DNA of 64,000 nt, taken from the NCBI RefSeq assembly GCF_947497935.1, contig NZ_CANMIO010000005.1, forward strand, positions 62,001 to 126,000, in the 5' to 3' direction. Origin of the DNA: an uncultured Shewanella sp. GTDB lineage: Bacteria > Pseudomonadota > Gammaproteobacteria > Enterobacterales > Shewanellaceae. Made by a program: the position numbers and the translations under genes. Below the pieces are notes generated by a model, which did not search any database, was not told the origin of the DNA, and saw only the letters and a program-made list of their open reading frames with translations. Below are positions 50,245 through 59,500 of the stretch, piece by piece; position 1 is the first letter of the stretch, and the number at the start of each line of letters is the position of its first letter.

Positions 50245-51488
50245 TGTTTGCTCTCCAACAACTTTTCAATCGCTTTAGGCAGTAATTTTTCAAGACCAAG
50301 CTCTGCTAAATCTTCTCTCATTTGAGAAAAAACTCTTGGATCTTCTGCACCTGAAGAATATTTTTCATTAATGAAATTAAGCTTTTCTTCAACCCAGATA
50401 GGCATCGTAAATGAGACACCTAATATTTCATCTAATACCTCTATCGCATTCTTAGCTTGATTCTTAAGGTCAAGTCTATGTGACTCTACTTTGCCATTTG
50501 AATTATTCTTAAGAGCATAAACAGAAGATTCCTGTACAGAGCCTACAACCAAAGGACTGTGAGTTGAAACAACAAACCTAGCTTTTGGAAATGCATTTAC
50601 AAGGTCGGGTAATATTCTTCTTTGCATAATTGGATGTAAGTGATTTTCAACTTCATCAATCAAGACTGTAAAATCTGATTTTTCATTTGTTGAAAACATA
50701 TAGATTTGCCAAGCGATATCTATTAATGCACTTATTCCACCTGAGGCAGTTTCAAGAACAAACTCGTCATCCCCGTCGTTACAGACAAAAACGACCTCCA
50801 TATTCCTAATTTCTATTTGCTCAAACCCTATGTTTTGAGGAAGAATTTTACGTAAAACTTGCTGAAAGCCCTCAAAATTTTGAATTTGCTCCTGATCTGA
50901 AGGCATAATCGCTTTATCAGCATTATGAACACCATACCCTTGGATCACCCATCCAATCAAAGTGTTTTTCATAAAGAAGCTACTAGATTGACCACCGTTA
51001 CCGTTATACCTTTGAATATTGCTTTGAGATACCTCTTGAAAAGCACTTTGTTTATTCTTTTTAGCGGTAGGAATACTTCCCACTTGCTGGTACTTAAAAA
51101 TAGAACGGTGTGAGGGGATGTAGAATGATTGAATCCCTTGTTGCTTTTGAATAGTTACTTGGTATTGAGCAGCATTTCCATTACCATTGTTGGCAACTAG
51201 AGGTGAGTTTATATTATTCGAATAATTTAGGCTTCCTATCGAGTTATTACTACCTCTATCTTTACCAGAGAAGAATCTAGAGAAATATTTGATTATTCCC
51301 GTGCTAGACTCAGCTTTAGGAGTCGCTAAAGAGACGCTATTCCACCCACTATGTCTCGCTAGAATATTTAAAATAGTTGTTTTACCACTACCATTTCCTC
51401 CCGTTAAAATAGTTACACGTTCATGGAAGTCAATGTCTATAGTTTGAAATTGTTGCCATTCATTCAGGCATATTTTTTTGAAGTACAT
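50241..51488 (-). CDS. ptuA: AAA/ABC-type ATPase, Septu PtuA-like
   Basis: 415 residues of the OLD/RecN-like ABC ATPase class. Walker A is GGNGSGKTT at 30-38, the signature-like segment ETASGGISALIDIA is near 245, Walker B VLIDEVENHLHP near 276, and the H-loop VVSTHSPLVVGSV follows. An insertion rich in Asn/Gly/Ser lies at about 80-110 and 150-165. RBS GAGGGA directly inside the attC end. As first gene of a two-gene cassette with the HNH protein it is the presumed ATP sensor of the system. Confidence 0.87.
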   Translation of the reverse strand: MYFKKICLNEWQQFQTIDIDFHERVTILTGGNGSGKTTILNILARHSGWNSVSLATPKAESSTGIIKYFSRFFSGKDRGSNNSIGSLNYSNNINSPLVANNGNGNAAQYQVTIQKQQGIQSFYIPSHRSIFKYQQVGSIPTAKKNKQSAFQEVSQSNIQRYNGNGGQSSSFFMKNTLIGWVIQGYGVHNADKAIMPSDQEQIQNFEGFQQVLRKILPQNIGFEQIEIRNMEVVFVCNDGDDEFVLETASGGISALIDIAWQIYMFSTNEKSDFTVLIDEVENHLHPIMQRRILPDLVNAFPKARFVVSTHSPLVVGSVQESSVYALKNNSNGKVESHRLDLKNQAKNAIEVLDEILGVSFTMPIWVEEKLNFINEKYSSGAEDPRVFSQMREDLAELGLEKLLPKAIEKLLESKQ

Positions 51489-51507
51489 GCTATTCCCTCT
51501 TCATGCA

Positions 51508-51605
51508 GCATAACGCCCTAATAATGGGCAAAAATTTGTTTGCTAAAATGTTGAGGAACGAAAACAGCAAACTATTTTTTGTCCTTATTTATTAGCTTGT
51601 TATGT
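51508..51605 (-). other. attC site 4 (98 bp)
   Basis: Ends GCATAAC and GTTATGT. Almost identical to attC site 2, with compensating changes in the stem (GTTTGCT / AGCAAAC in place of GTTGGCT / AGCCAAC), which keeps the hairpin. Confidence 0.87.
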
Positions 51606-51609
51606 AACG

Positions 51610-51900
51610 TTACCACGAAACATGACCTATTGCTTCTTTGTATGATGCTAGAGCTTTATAAACTGCTAATTTTACTCTTAACTTTTTGACAAACACCTGA
51701 TAGCAAAAGACAGGTAGCAACCAAAAAATTAATAATGCAATTTGAATAAATAAAAGGACGAATACAAATTCGTTGAAGATACCGTCTGCTAGAAAGAAAA
51801 CTAACACAAAAAAGTTTATGGCAACAAAAAGCCAAATAGCCCACCGAGCATCTTTAATTAACTGACGTAATTCTGATGATTGACTCTCAGGTTGCATCAC
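51610..51900 (-). CDS. Small cassette membrane protein
   Basis: 96 residues with two transmembrane helices (about 19-40 and 46-70: WLFVAINFFVLVFFLADGIF, then FVLLFIQIALLIFWLLPVF) and a basic C-terminus. RBS AGGGATA precedes the ATG, a few bases inside an attC end. No family recognised. Its position next to the Septu cassette is by cassette order only and does not imply a shared function. Confidence 0.7.
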   Translation of the reverse strand: MMQPESQSSELRQLIKDARWAIWLFVAINFFVLVFFLADGIFNEFVFVLLFIQIALLIFWLLPVFCYQVFVKKLRVKLAVYKALASYKEAIGHVSW

Positions 51901-51911
51901 TATCCCTAGTT

Positions 51912-52026
51912 ACATAACAGCTTATTATCCAGCGTCTCGGATAAATCCCTGCACTTTTTTAATTTACGTCAAAGTTAGCAACGTAACTCATTGATGTAAA
52001 GCAGTTAATCTTGCTGGTGTTAACAA
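51912..52026 (-). other. Degenerate attC at the end of the array
   Basis: ACATAAC at 51912-51918 has the correct form and position for the end of a preceding attC. The partner arm is not clear. A candidate end GTTAACA lies near 52021, but the arms pair poorly. The site is probably decayed or truncated. Confidence 0.35.
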
Positions 52027-52320
52027 ATTTGAATTTACCTTCTCCGCAAAGTAATGCAGAACATTTATCGGGTCTCTTGTAAGATTAAAGCCGAAATCTA
52101 ACTGCATGATAAGCAAGTGCTATTTCAGATGTTAAAAATTTATCGATGCAATTATTTTACTTTTTAGCATCGATAAATCTGTCTGATTCATCAAGCTCAT
52201 TATACCTGTACAGGATTACAGGTATTTTTACATAAAAAGGTAGGAGCGAATTAGAAACAGATAATTAACTAGCCTTATAGCTATTACTCCGAATCGCCAG
52301 AATAATGCTTGTCTAACCTA

Positions 52321-52625
52321 GTGTAGATACGGCCGTGACCGTCCATATTCTGGTGTGAAATAACAAAATTATCAAGCTATCGAACGAGAGGCAGGATGCC
52401 GAACTGGCTTTTTAGCAGGGATGCTATTCGTCATGGCCGAGCCTCCAAGGATGGACTCGCTGCGTGTTACGGAAGTATCTGCACATACCCCGCTGGAGGC
52501 GATTAATAACAATGAAGCTACAACACAGAACACACTTCCCTGTAGCCACAGCTCAGAAAAAATGTAACCTGCCTTCATTCGAAGGCTAACCAACTTTGGG
52601 GCATTTCCAAGTTAGAGCTGAAACC
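52321..52625. repeat. Non-coding direct repeat, copy 1
   Basis: Shares with copy 2 the blocks GTGTAGATACGGC, CAGGGATG, a 31-bp identical block at 52478-52508 containing TACCCCGCTGGAGGCGATTA, and AAAAAATGTAA followed by CCTTCATTCGAA. Spacing between blocks differs, so the copies are diverged. The first 300 bases after the array (52027-52320) hold nothing recognisable. Confidence 0.8.
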
Positions 52626-52656
52626 ACTCCGCCTAAATGAAGGCACCAATTACCTC

Positions 52657-52912
52657 GTGTAGATACGGCTGCGGGCTTCGGTTTCAGGGATGAAACCGCA
52701 GAGCGTATAGGGACATATTCACAGCGTCTCGCAGCAGTGTCTGCACATACCCCGCTGGAGGCGATTAATAGCGACTCAGCTACAAGCTCAAACGGGCTCC
52801 CCATAGCAACTATACAAACAAAAAATGTAATGAACCTTCATTCGAAAGCAAACACACTTTGGGTCAAATTTGAGCTAGCCATGGAAGCTAGCTCGAATGT
52901 GGACAGGAATTG
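52657..52912. repeat. Non-coding direct repeat, copy 2
   Basis: Second copy in the same orientation; its 31-bp identical block is at 52740-52770. It contains an extra segment GGACATATTCACAGCGTCTC not clearly present in copy 1. It runs into the GGACAGGAATTGG motif shared with 48431 and 62771, which suggests one dispersed repeat family. Confidence 0.8.
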
Positions 52913-52940
52913 GTTAGATGTATAGCTCTAAATGGCATGT
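52897..52940. repeat. Dispersed repeat, copy B
   Basis: GGACAGGAATTGGTTAGA, then AGCTCTAAA, matching the first half of copy A at 48431. It is the 3' tail of direct-repeat copy 2. Confidence 0.5.
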
Positions 52941-52985
52941 GCCATATTAAAAAAAAGTATCTTGAAACCTTAAATGCTTGTTAGC

Positions 52986-53828
52986 TTAAATCGTGAAGTA
53001 GAACTCAATCTCTTTGATTTTGAATACTAATTGTTTAGTTTCATTATCGACTTCCAAGCCTATTGTTACATTATTTAGAGTTTCTCGACACTTCGCCGCC
53101 TCAAGTATTTGGGGCATATTCACTTTGATAGTTTCAAACTGATGATTAAGCATAGCTATGACTTTATCTGAATTTAAAACAGCATTGATCGGTGAACCAT
53201 TAGCGGTAACTCCAAGTCCAGGATTCATATACTCCGTGCCATCTTCAAGGACTATATTAGCATTTGCATGCTTACCCCTTAAAACTTTGTGCTCTTCTTC
53301 GGTCAGTTTTTGCATACCTGATTCCATTCGAAAAGCTGACATTCGATCTGGCCAATTTCTATGCATGATTTCAATTAAGTCTAAATCACACCAAGAACTA
53401 TGATTGAATATACCAATTATGTGGGCAGAACAATTGTCAAAGTGTACAAACAACAAATCTCCCGTTCTTCGTACAAAACCATCACCCTGAAGCTCGTCGC
53501 TTAAGTGTAAATGCTGAATTCCCCAGTGGGATAGCATGTCATCGTCATAGTCCAGCTGCTTCAATTTTCGACTTTGATACTTCCTTAAGGGTTCACCAGA
53601 CTCAATATCTTTCTTAATTTGTGCGTACGCAGAGCAAAACTCATTTGGGACAGAAAAGTATTTAACTTCTTTTACTTCCCTTGGCATACTTTCAATAATT
53701 CGGCATTTATATCTTTGATATGAATAAATAGGATCATATTTATTTGGAATTTTCGCCCGAAACTCTTCAAGAATTTTTCGCTCACAGTAACGAGTATAGT
53801 CATCTAATATCTCATTCCGAAGTTCCAT
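52986..53828 (-). CDS. Uncharacterised 280-residue protein, cassette-like context
   Basis: No signal or membrane segment. The centre has SHWGIQHLHLSDEL, RTGDLLFVHFDNCSAHIIGIFNHSSW and EIMHRNWP, a pattern I have seen in uncharacterised proteins. His and Asp residues there could be catalytic, but no fold is named. The start has AGAGGAT upstream and lies directly after GTTAGCT; the stop lies in GTTAGCT at 52980-52986. Both recall cassette boundaries, though the adjacent attC arms are not convincing. It may be an old or damaged cassette. Some phrases recall proteins seen near defence genes; this is only an impression. Confidence 0.7.
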   Translation of the reverse strand: MELRNEILDDYTRYCERKILEEFRAKIPNKYDPIYSYQRYKCRIIESMPREVKEVKYFSVPNEFCSAYAQIKKDIESGEPLRKYQSRKLKQLDYDDDMLSHWGIQHLHLSDELQGDGFVRRTGDLLFVHFDNCSAHIIGIFNHSSWCDLDLIEIMHRNWPDRMSAFRMESGMQKLTEEEHKVLRGKHANANIVLEDGTEYMNPGLGVTANGSPINAVLNSDKVIAMLNHQFETIKVNMPQILEAAKCRETLNNVTIGLEVDNETKQLVFKIKEIEFYFTI

Positions 53829-54960
53829 ATATCCTCTTTTAAGCTAACACTTGTATAGTTCGCATGCACGTATTTGGCAAAACGCGCATGCACATTTAAT
53901 AAACCTATCATTTAATTTTTACTGAAGAAAAGCTATTGATTTATAAGCACTCTACCAGAGCGTTAGATAAACGTTCGTAAAAATTTGCAAAGTGAGCATT
54001 GATATTGGGGTTGAATCTAAAGCGAACAATCGCTGCTATTTATTGATTAGTAAAAGTAGGTCAACAGGCTCCTCACAGTTCTTTCCTGCTTATGGGCTGT
54101 AACTAATAAAGGGGCATTTCTTTGTTAGAGACTTTGGAAATGAAAGGCTGAATAGCATTAGTCACATTACCGCTTCTAATTTCTATGAATTTGTCAGGCT
54201 ATGCTGCCAAGCCATTGATTTATAATAATCTTAATCGGGTATTTAAAAGGGTGGGTTTATGTAATACATATAGAGGGCTTAAAATTAAATATTTCGATAA
54301 TTCCAGATACATATTTTATGATACATGTTTTATGTATTTTCGTTTAAGCTTTATTTTTCAATGACTTTAGCTGGAAGCATAACCTGACATAGGCAGTTTT
54401 AAGCTTTCAACTCACAATAACTTAGCTAAGAAATTTAATGTTTAAATTCTAGATGTCAACATCAATAACTTTTCATGACAGAAGCTCAAATTAACAAGAC
54501 TTGGACGAAAATTTATGCTGAATGATTTTGTGGAAAATCGTGCTGTAACTCCTATTTTGTTATGTTAAGCCTGATAACGAACAATTATATTGTGAATATT
54601 AACTAAAATCACTATGCTGTATGGATGTACAGTTGGTAGTATTTTTGCATGAATACCATCCCAATTTCCGCCAGTGCTGGTATTAAGGGTTTTGAGTCCC
54701 CTGCTACTATTAACATATGATCCCGCCCTGGTTTTGTATTGAGGTCGATTTTTTTACGCACTGCTTACACTGTGCGATCTCGTTCACACTACCACTCTAG
54801 AGCCTCGTGAATAGTTGTATATCATCCCGAATCGTCGGTATTCCCCCTGAGTTCATGAAATTATCAGCTGACTCGTAGATGGACAACAAAAGTTAAAGGT
54901 AACACTCAACATTTCTTTATCCACATAACGATAAGGGAAATTAACTAAGCGTGAACCTAA
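53829..54960. other. Intergenic region, mostly featureless
   Basis: About 1.1 kb of AT-rich DNA with no credible frame. Near 53842 AGCTAAC begins a short hairpin (GCATGCACG / CGCGCATGC) that may be the decayed arm of an attC. Nothing else recognised. Confidence 0.5.
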
Positions 54961-54966
54961 AATAGA

Positions 54967-54996
54967 AAAGCCTCTAGATAAGATGAGGCCTTTGCT
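54967..54996 (-). terminator. Probable terminator of the helicase-kinase operon
   Basis: On the minus strand AAAGGCCTC pairs with GAGG-CTTTT, with one bulge, followed by T-rich sequence, 12 bases beyond the stop at 55008. Confidence 0.6.
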
Positions 54997-55007
54997 GATT
55001 CGTGAAA

Positions 55008-56558
55008 TTACGATTTATTACGAAGCGATAGAATGGCTCTAGCTGCGTTACTACACGCGGATTTTTGTTGGCGACGTATAGCGAGATCTACGTCAACACC
55101 ACTCTTCTTGTCCAGTATAGCTAGCAAGTCATCAGATAGCAGAGAGGCAAGAGTTTCAGACTTTGACTCACTCCAGGTGATAGTCGCAGTTGCGCCCTTT
55201 ATTCGGTTTGCTAACAAGATTTCAAGCGATTTTAAGCGCTCGGGATCCGTGGTTATATAACCCACCGGAAGGGTTAACGCACTATCGGCATTAGGTTGGC
55301 CGTGGTACTGAACTAAACCAATCACTCCAGGGATCAACAGCAATTCTAAACGGTCAAACTCAGCGTTCGATGATAGGCCTACTCCATTTGCAAAACGACC
55401 TAGATGGTGCTTACGCTGTAGACGACTTTCGCCGTTGTTATTGCTTGAGTGTAACAGTGTGACACGAGCTGTTTGCTCATCTGCCTGATTATCTAAAATG
55501 CTACCTAAATCTCGATTAAACCGTGCCAGTTGACTACTATTGGCTCCCCACAGTGGTACTTTACTACTGTACCACATTGCTTTCAGCATCATTGGACCTT
55601 CAATATTGCGAAGAGCATCACGGAGTTCACTAATGAAACGTTTGGCATTATCCGGCAGATATACAGGCCCCAAAATGCCAAAGGTTTGTTGATTGCCATA
55701 GCCAGTTTGACGCTTATCTCGGGCATCGATCCAGCTAGAATAATCAAACTGATAGCCATTGGAAAATTGTTTTAACACTGGATCTCGAACAGCTTCACAA
55801 TATTCAACACAATCAAGGCCCGACTCTTCTAATTGCAGCTCACCAAGAAAGTCCGCAATATGGGCCTCTAGCTCATTAGCCAGTGGTAATCGGTTATTTC
55901 CTGTTTGCTCGAAAGAGCGGGTAAACTTCTGCAACTCACTATTTGCAACAGCATTATAGCTAACCTCTACTTCGACAGGAATTTGTAACATCTCTTGGGA
56001 GTTGCAGCCCATCACTTTATATAGCTGTGTCCGTTGACGTTCATATTCATTATTACGACTCAGTAGCAGATGGTGGCGAAATTGTGTACTAAATGCCTCT
56101 ATAACCGATGCGTTGTCAGTACCAATTTTATCTCTAGGTAACAACTCAGGTAAACCAGAAGTAACGCGACGATGTGACTGGGGCTTACAAACCGACAAAG
56201 TAAGTAAATCAAACGCAACATCTTCTGTACGTTCTTCGTACTTCACTAAGCTCGGTTTCCCATCGTTACTAGCTGCATGTTTACGGAGAAAAGAACTTGT
56301 TTCTATATGTCCGTCTGGATTAATGGTTATTAGGCGGTTTGCTAGTAAGCTATCAAGAAGTACCTCGCGCTCACGATCATTTAGTCCGAAATAATTCTGT
56401 AATTCACTCGGGTAAAGTTGATCAAAAATCAGTAGAAGACGACAAGCAAACTGTTCGATTCCGGGCATCAGTTTTTCAGTTGTCCATGCACAGTTGATCT
56501 TGTAGCTACGCGCAGGTAGTAGCAAGGTAATTAGATTACCTAAGCGTGGTTCTGACAT
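55008..56558 (-). CDS. Partner protein of the NERD-kinase-helicase, unknown function
   Basis: 516 residues, no signal or membrane segment. The N-terminal part (about 45-90: SELQNYFGLNDREREVLLDSLLANRLI then TINPDGHIETSS) looks like a winged helix. The C-terminal half contains LKAMWYSSKVPLWG, ARVTLLHSSNNN, and VQYHGQPNADSALTLPVGYITTDP. These are arranged as in a PLD-type fold, but I see no intact HxKxxxxD, so nuclease activity is not supported. Its ATG overlaps the helicase stop by one base (TAATG), so the proteins are made together and probably interact. Confidence 0.8.
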   Translation of the reverse strand: MSEPRLGNLITLLLPARSYKINCAWTTEKLMPGIEQFACRLLLIFDQLYPSELQNYFGLNDREREVLLDSLLANRLITINPDGHIETSSFLRKHAASNDGKPSLVKYEERTEDVAFDLLTLSVCKPQSHRRVTSGLPELLPRDKIGTDNASVIEAFSTQFRHHLLLSRNNEYERQRTQLYKVMGCNSQEMLQIPVEVEVSYNAVANSELQKFTRSFEQTGNNRLPLANELEAHIADFLGELQLEESGLDCVEYCEAVRDPVLKQFSNGYQFDYSSWIDARDKRQTGYGNQQTFGILGPVYLPDNAKRFISELRDALRNIEGPMMLKAMWYSSKVPLWGANSSQLARFNRDLGSILDNQADEQTARVTLLHSSNNNGESRLQRKHHLGRFANGVGLSSNAEFDRLELLLIPGVIGLVQYHGQPNADSALTLPVGYITTDPERLKSLEILLANRIKGATATITWSESKSETLASLLSDDLLAILDKKSGVDVDLAIRRQQKSACSNAARAILSLRNKS

Positions 56559-59500
56559 TAGTCGTTATCTCCTAATAAATTTTGGCCACACAGTACTTGA
56601 TAATTTGGCTCATCAGCATCCACCTGTTTGTAGATAAATTCATGTACGCTTCCCAGTGCCGAATCATTATTGTCTTTCGACCACATTCTACCTGCACCTA
56701 GAACTAAAAGGCGCTCCTGTGCACGTGAGATAGCTACGTTGATCCGCGGTGCATCTCTTAAAAAGCCTTGTAATTTTTTCGAGTTATCCCGTACTAAACT
56801 GAGGATGATGATTTTGTTCTCTTGGCCTTGGTAAGAGTCCACAGTGTCGATTTTAATTAAGCTACGCAGTGCCCCTGCCCATTCAGCTCGACTGATAGCA
56901 TTTTCGATCTCTTCTTTCTGCTGGCGATACATTGTGATGATACCAATTGGGTATGGCTGCTCTGTGGTAATAGTCCCTTCTAAGTGAGAAATACAATCAT
57001 CGCTAGATAGCACTTGTAGCGCATCCAATAGTAAACGTACCTCACGCGGATTGTAGTAACGACCACTTCCCCTAACTTCTTCACCACCTTGAGGATCTGG
57101 GCTTGAGCTATCAATCCAGCTCACAGTTTTATTCCAAGGACTTGGTAACCGTGCATACCAGTCAGGCGAGTAACCGCGGCCTGTATGTAACTTGCCTATA
57201 TCCTTCGCATAGAAACACTCTGATACAAGATCCCCAATCGGTTCAACCATCCGGTATTGGGTATCGAGTGTCACACCTTCTGTAGTTTTAAAGGCACGTT
57301 CGAAATCAGACTCGTAGAAGATCCCACGACCAAGCTCTAGCTTCTTCGCAGCTAATTTGAGGTGTTGTTGGTGATAGAACGGCGGTAGCTGCTTATGATC
57401 ACCTACTAGCAAGACTCTCTTACCTGATTGCAATGCAACCATTAATTCTGCAGCCTGAGCACGTCCGGCCTCATCAACAATGACCCAATCGAAGCTCGTA
57501 TCATTTAACTCTAAGTTACGACGACCAACGCCAACAAGAGTGCCACAAACCAGCTGCTTACTCTTCAGCATAAAGCGATCAAAACCTGACTCTCCCCCTC
57601 GCAGTACATCCATCCACTCTTGACTCATCTCTAGTAACTGTAGGAAGCGTTCTAGGTTTTCTGGGTTATTGTAGCAATGCTGTGCTGCGATCAATTCGGC
57701 TAACTGAGTCATAAGGGACTCGTCATACACCAATTGCTCTGACAACTCACTAGCAAACATAGAATGGATCACTGCTAGTGTGCGCTGTTGAAGCTGAGCA
57801 AGATGTTTGCTCAGTTGATCCATTTGATCTTGGTAAGAGAACCCGCTGCTCTTTGTTTGTTCCAGCTTGGTCAATTCACGTTTACATTGAGCAAATGATA
57901 CCATCAGTGGGTTAAGGGTGCGGTGCAATTGACACAATTGAGCGGTTAGTGATGGTGCCATTCCTAGTCTCTTACCAAGGGTGCCGACACGTAGATCATA
58001 TTCACGGTGGAACTTATGTTGGATCTGTCGCTGTAACGCTTTAGTTTCGAAACAAAGCATACCCTCGTCAATCATCTGTTCATGGCCAATACGTACTGTA
58101 TCTAACTCCAAACCTTGCTGACGGCTGAGTTGTTTAGCCTTGATTGCAACATTATCGACTGCAGTATGCGACTGCCCTACCAGCAGGACGTTATTAACAC
58201 CGCAATACTGGTACAGATAATGAATAAACTTTGATACGAAGGTTGTCTTGCCAGTTCCCGGAGGTCCCTGCAATACTCCTACAGGCCCCTGAACGACTAG
58301 TTGCTGGAATGCCATTAACTGCTGTTCGTTAAAGCCTTGTGCTGGCAAGTCATAAAGTTTACGTAATGTCTCGACAGAAGGCTTGGGTTGCATCAGCTTC
58401 AAATTAGGCTTTTGATGATAATCAAAGTATTGTGTTAATTGTGGAATCTCCGCTTTATCTTCAATTACCCGTTGTAGCGCACGTTGGCGTAATTCACGGG
58501 ATGATCTATTACGAATAGATTCTAGTTGTAACTGACTACCGTTACTGATGCGTTTTCGAGCAGCGTCAAAATCAAAACGAATAGCAAGCAAGTTTGGTGT
58601 AGTTTCTGCAAGACGTAGCTCTCCTAATTGAGTTGATTCGCGCTTTTCTTTGAGGTAGACGATAATCTTATCATCAAGTTCAAAGTTTAGGTCTGCGCCT
58701 GACTCCGTTGTATAGAGATACAACAAGCAACCTGTTGGTGACTCCTGATAATTGGCGGAATCTATGGTTACCTGATCACGCAATTCACCCTCTGTATCAG
58801 CTAAGGCTTGCCATAATTCTATAGGGCTTGACTCACTACTATCAAAGTCGTCCTCATCCATCTCTTGGTTTGCGCTAGTGCGTTCGATGATAGCGTCGAT
58901 TACAGGCTCTAGGTTCATAAGCAATTCAATAAACCCGTTACGTTCAGCTAGTGAGCCGCGTTGAACGGATAATGGGGTGTTAATCTTGGCTTGAGAATGT
59001 TTTCCTGCCTTAATAGTTTGTTCAATCGACAAATCTGTGTGGTAATTAATCCTCGATATAGTTCTACTTTCTGGATCGAGATCAATCAATAATTGTTCAC
59101 CAAGACCTGTTATGTAACAACGTAACTCATTAGGAAAACGTGGATTAATCGACCAGTTACAATTAAAGTGATATCCACCGTCATTCTGCTCTAGTAATCT
59201 AAGTTCTTGTGGCCAAGTTTCAGATTTCCAACATACAGGAATGGCCAGTTCCAATTTTTGTTGTGGCTCAATAATTTCTTCTGCGCCTTGAAGCATTGGT
59301 GCCTTAAGCGATTGCAGCAATGGGTCAAGTGCTATTGGTACCCCATCAACGGATTGCCTAGCTCGTTCGAGTTCAGCTTCCAATAATGCAGGCATCTGAT
59401 CACCAAATAGCTCTTCCACCATACGATATATGGCATAGCAATCTCGTCCAAAGGCGTCGGTCGCATCTGGGTTAGAGGGCTGGTAACTAGAACCAGCGGT

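Larger units (their letters stand above)
48510..51918 (-). mobile_element. Integron gene-cassette array without integrase (CALIN)
   Basis: Four attC sites, plus the outer end of a fifth, alternate with minus-strand genes. Each gene starts with a Shine-Dalgarno a few bases inside one attC end and stops at or in the next attC, as expected of cassettes. No intI is present in the window; the recombinase at 43288 is not of that type. Confidence 0.85.

Noticed and set aside
49663..51488. ATPase + HNH pair considered as part of a retron
   Set aside because: No reverse transcriptase or msr/msd-like region lies in the cassette or next to it.
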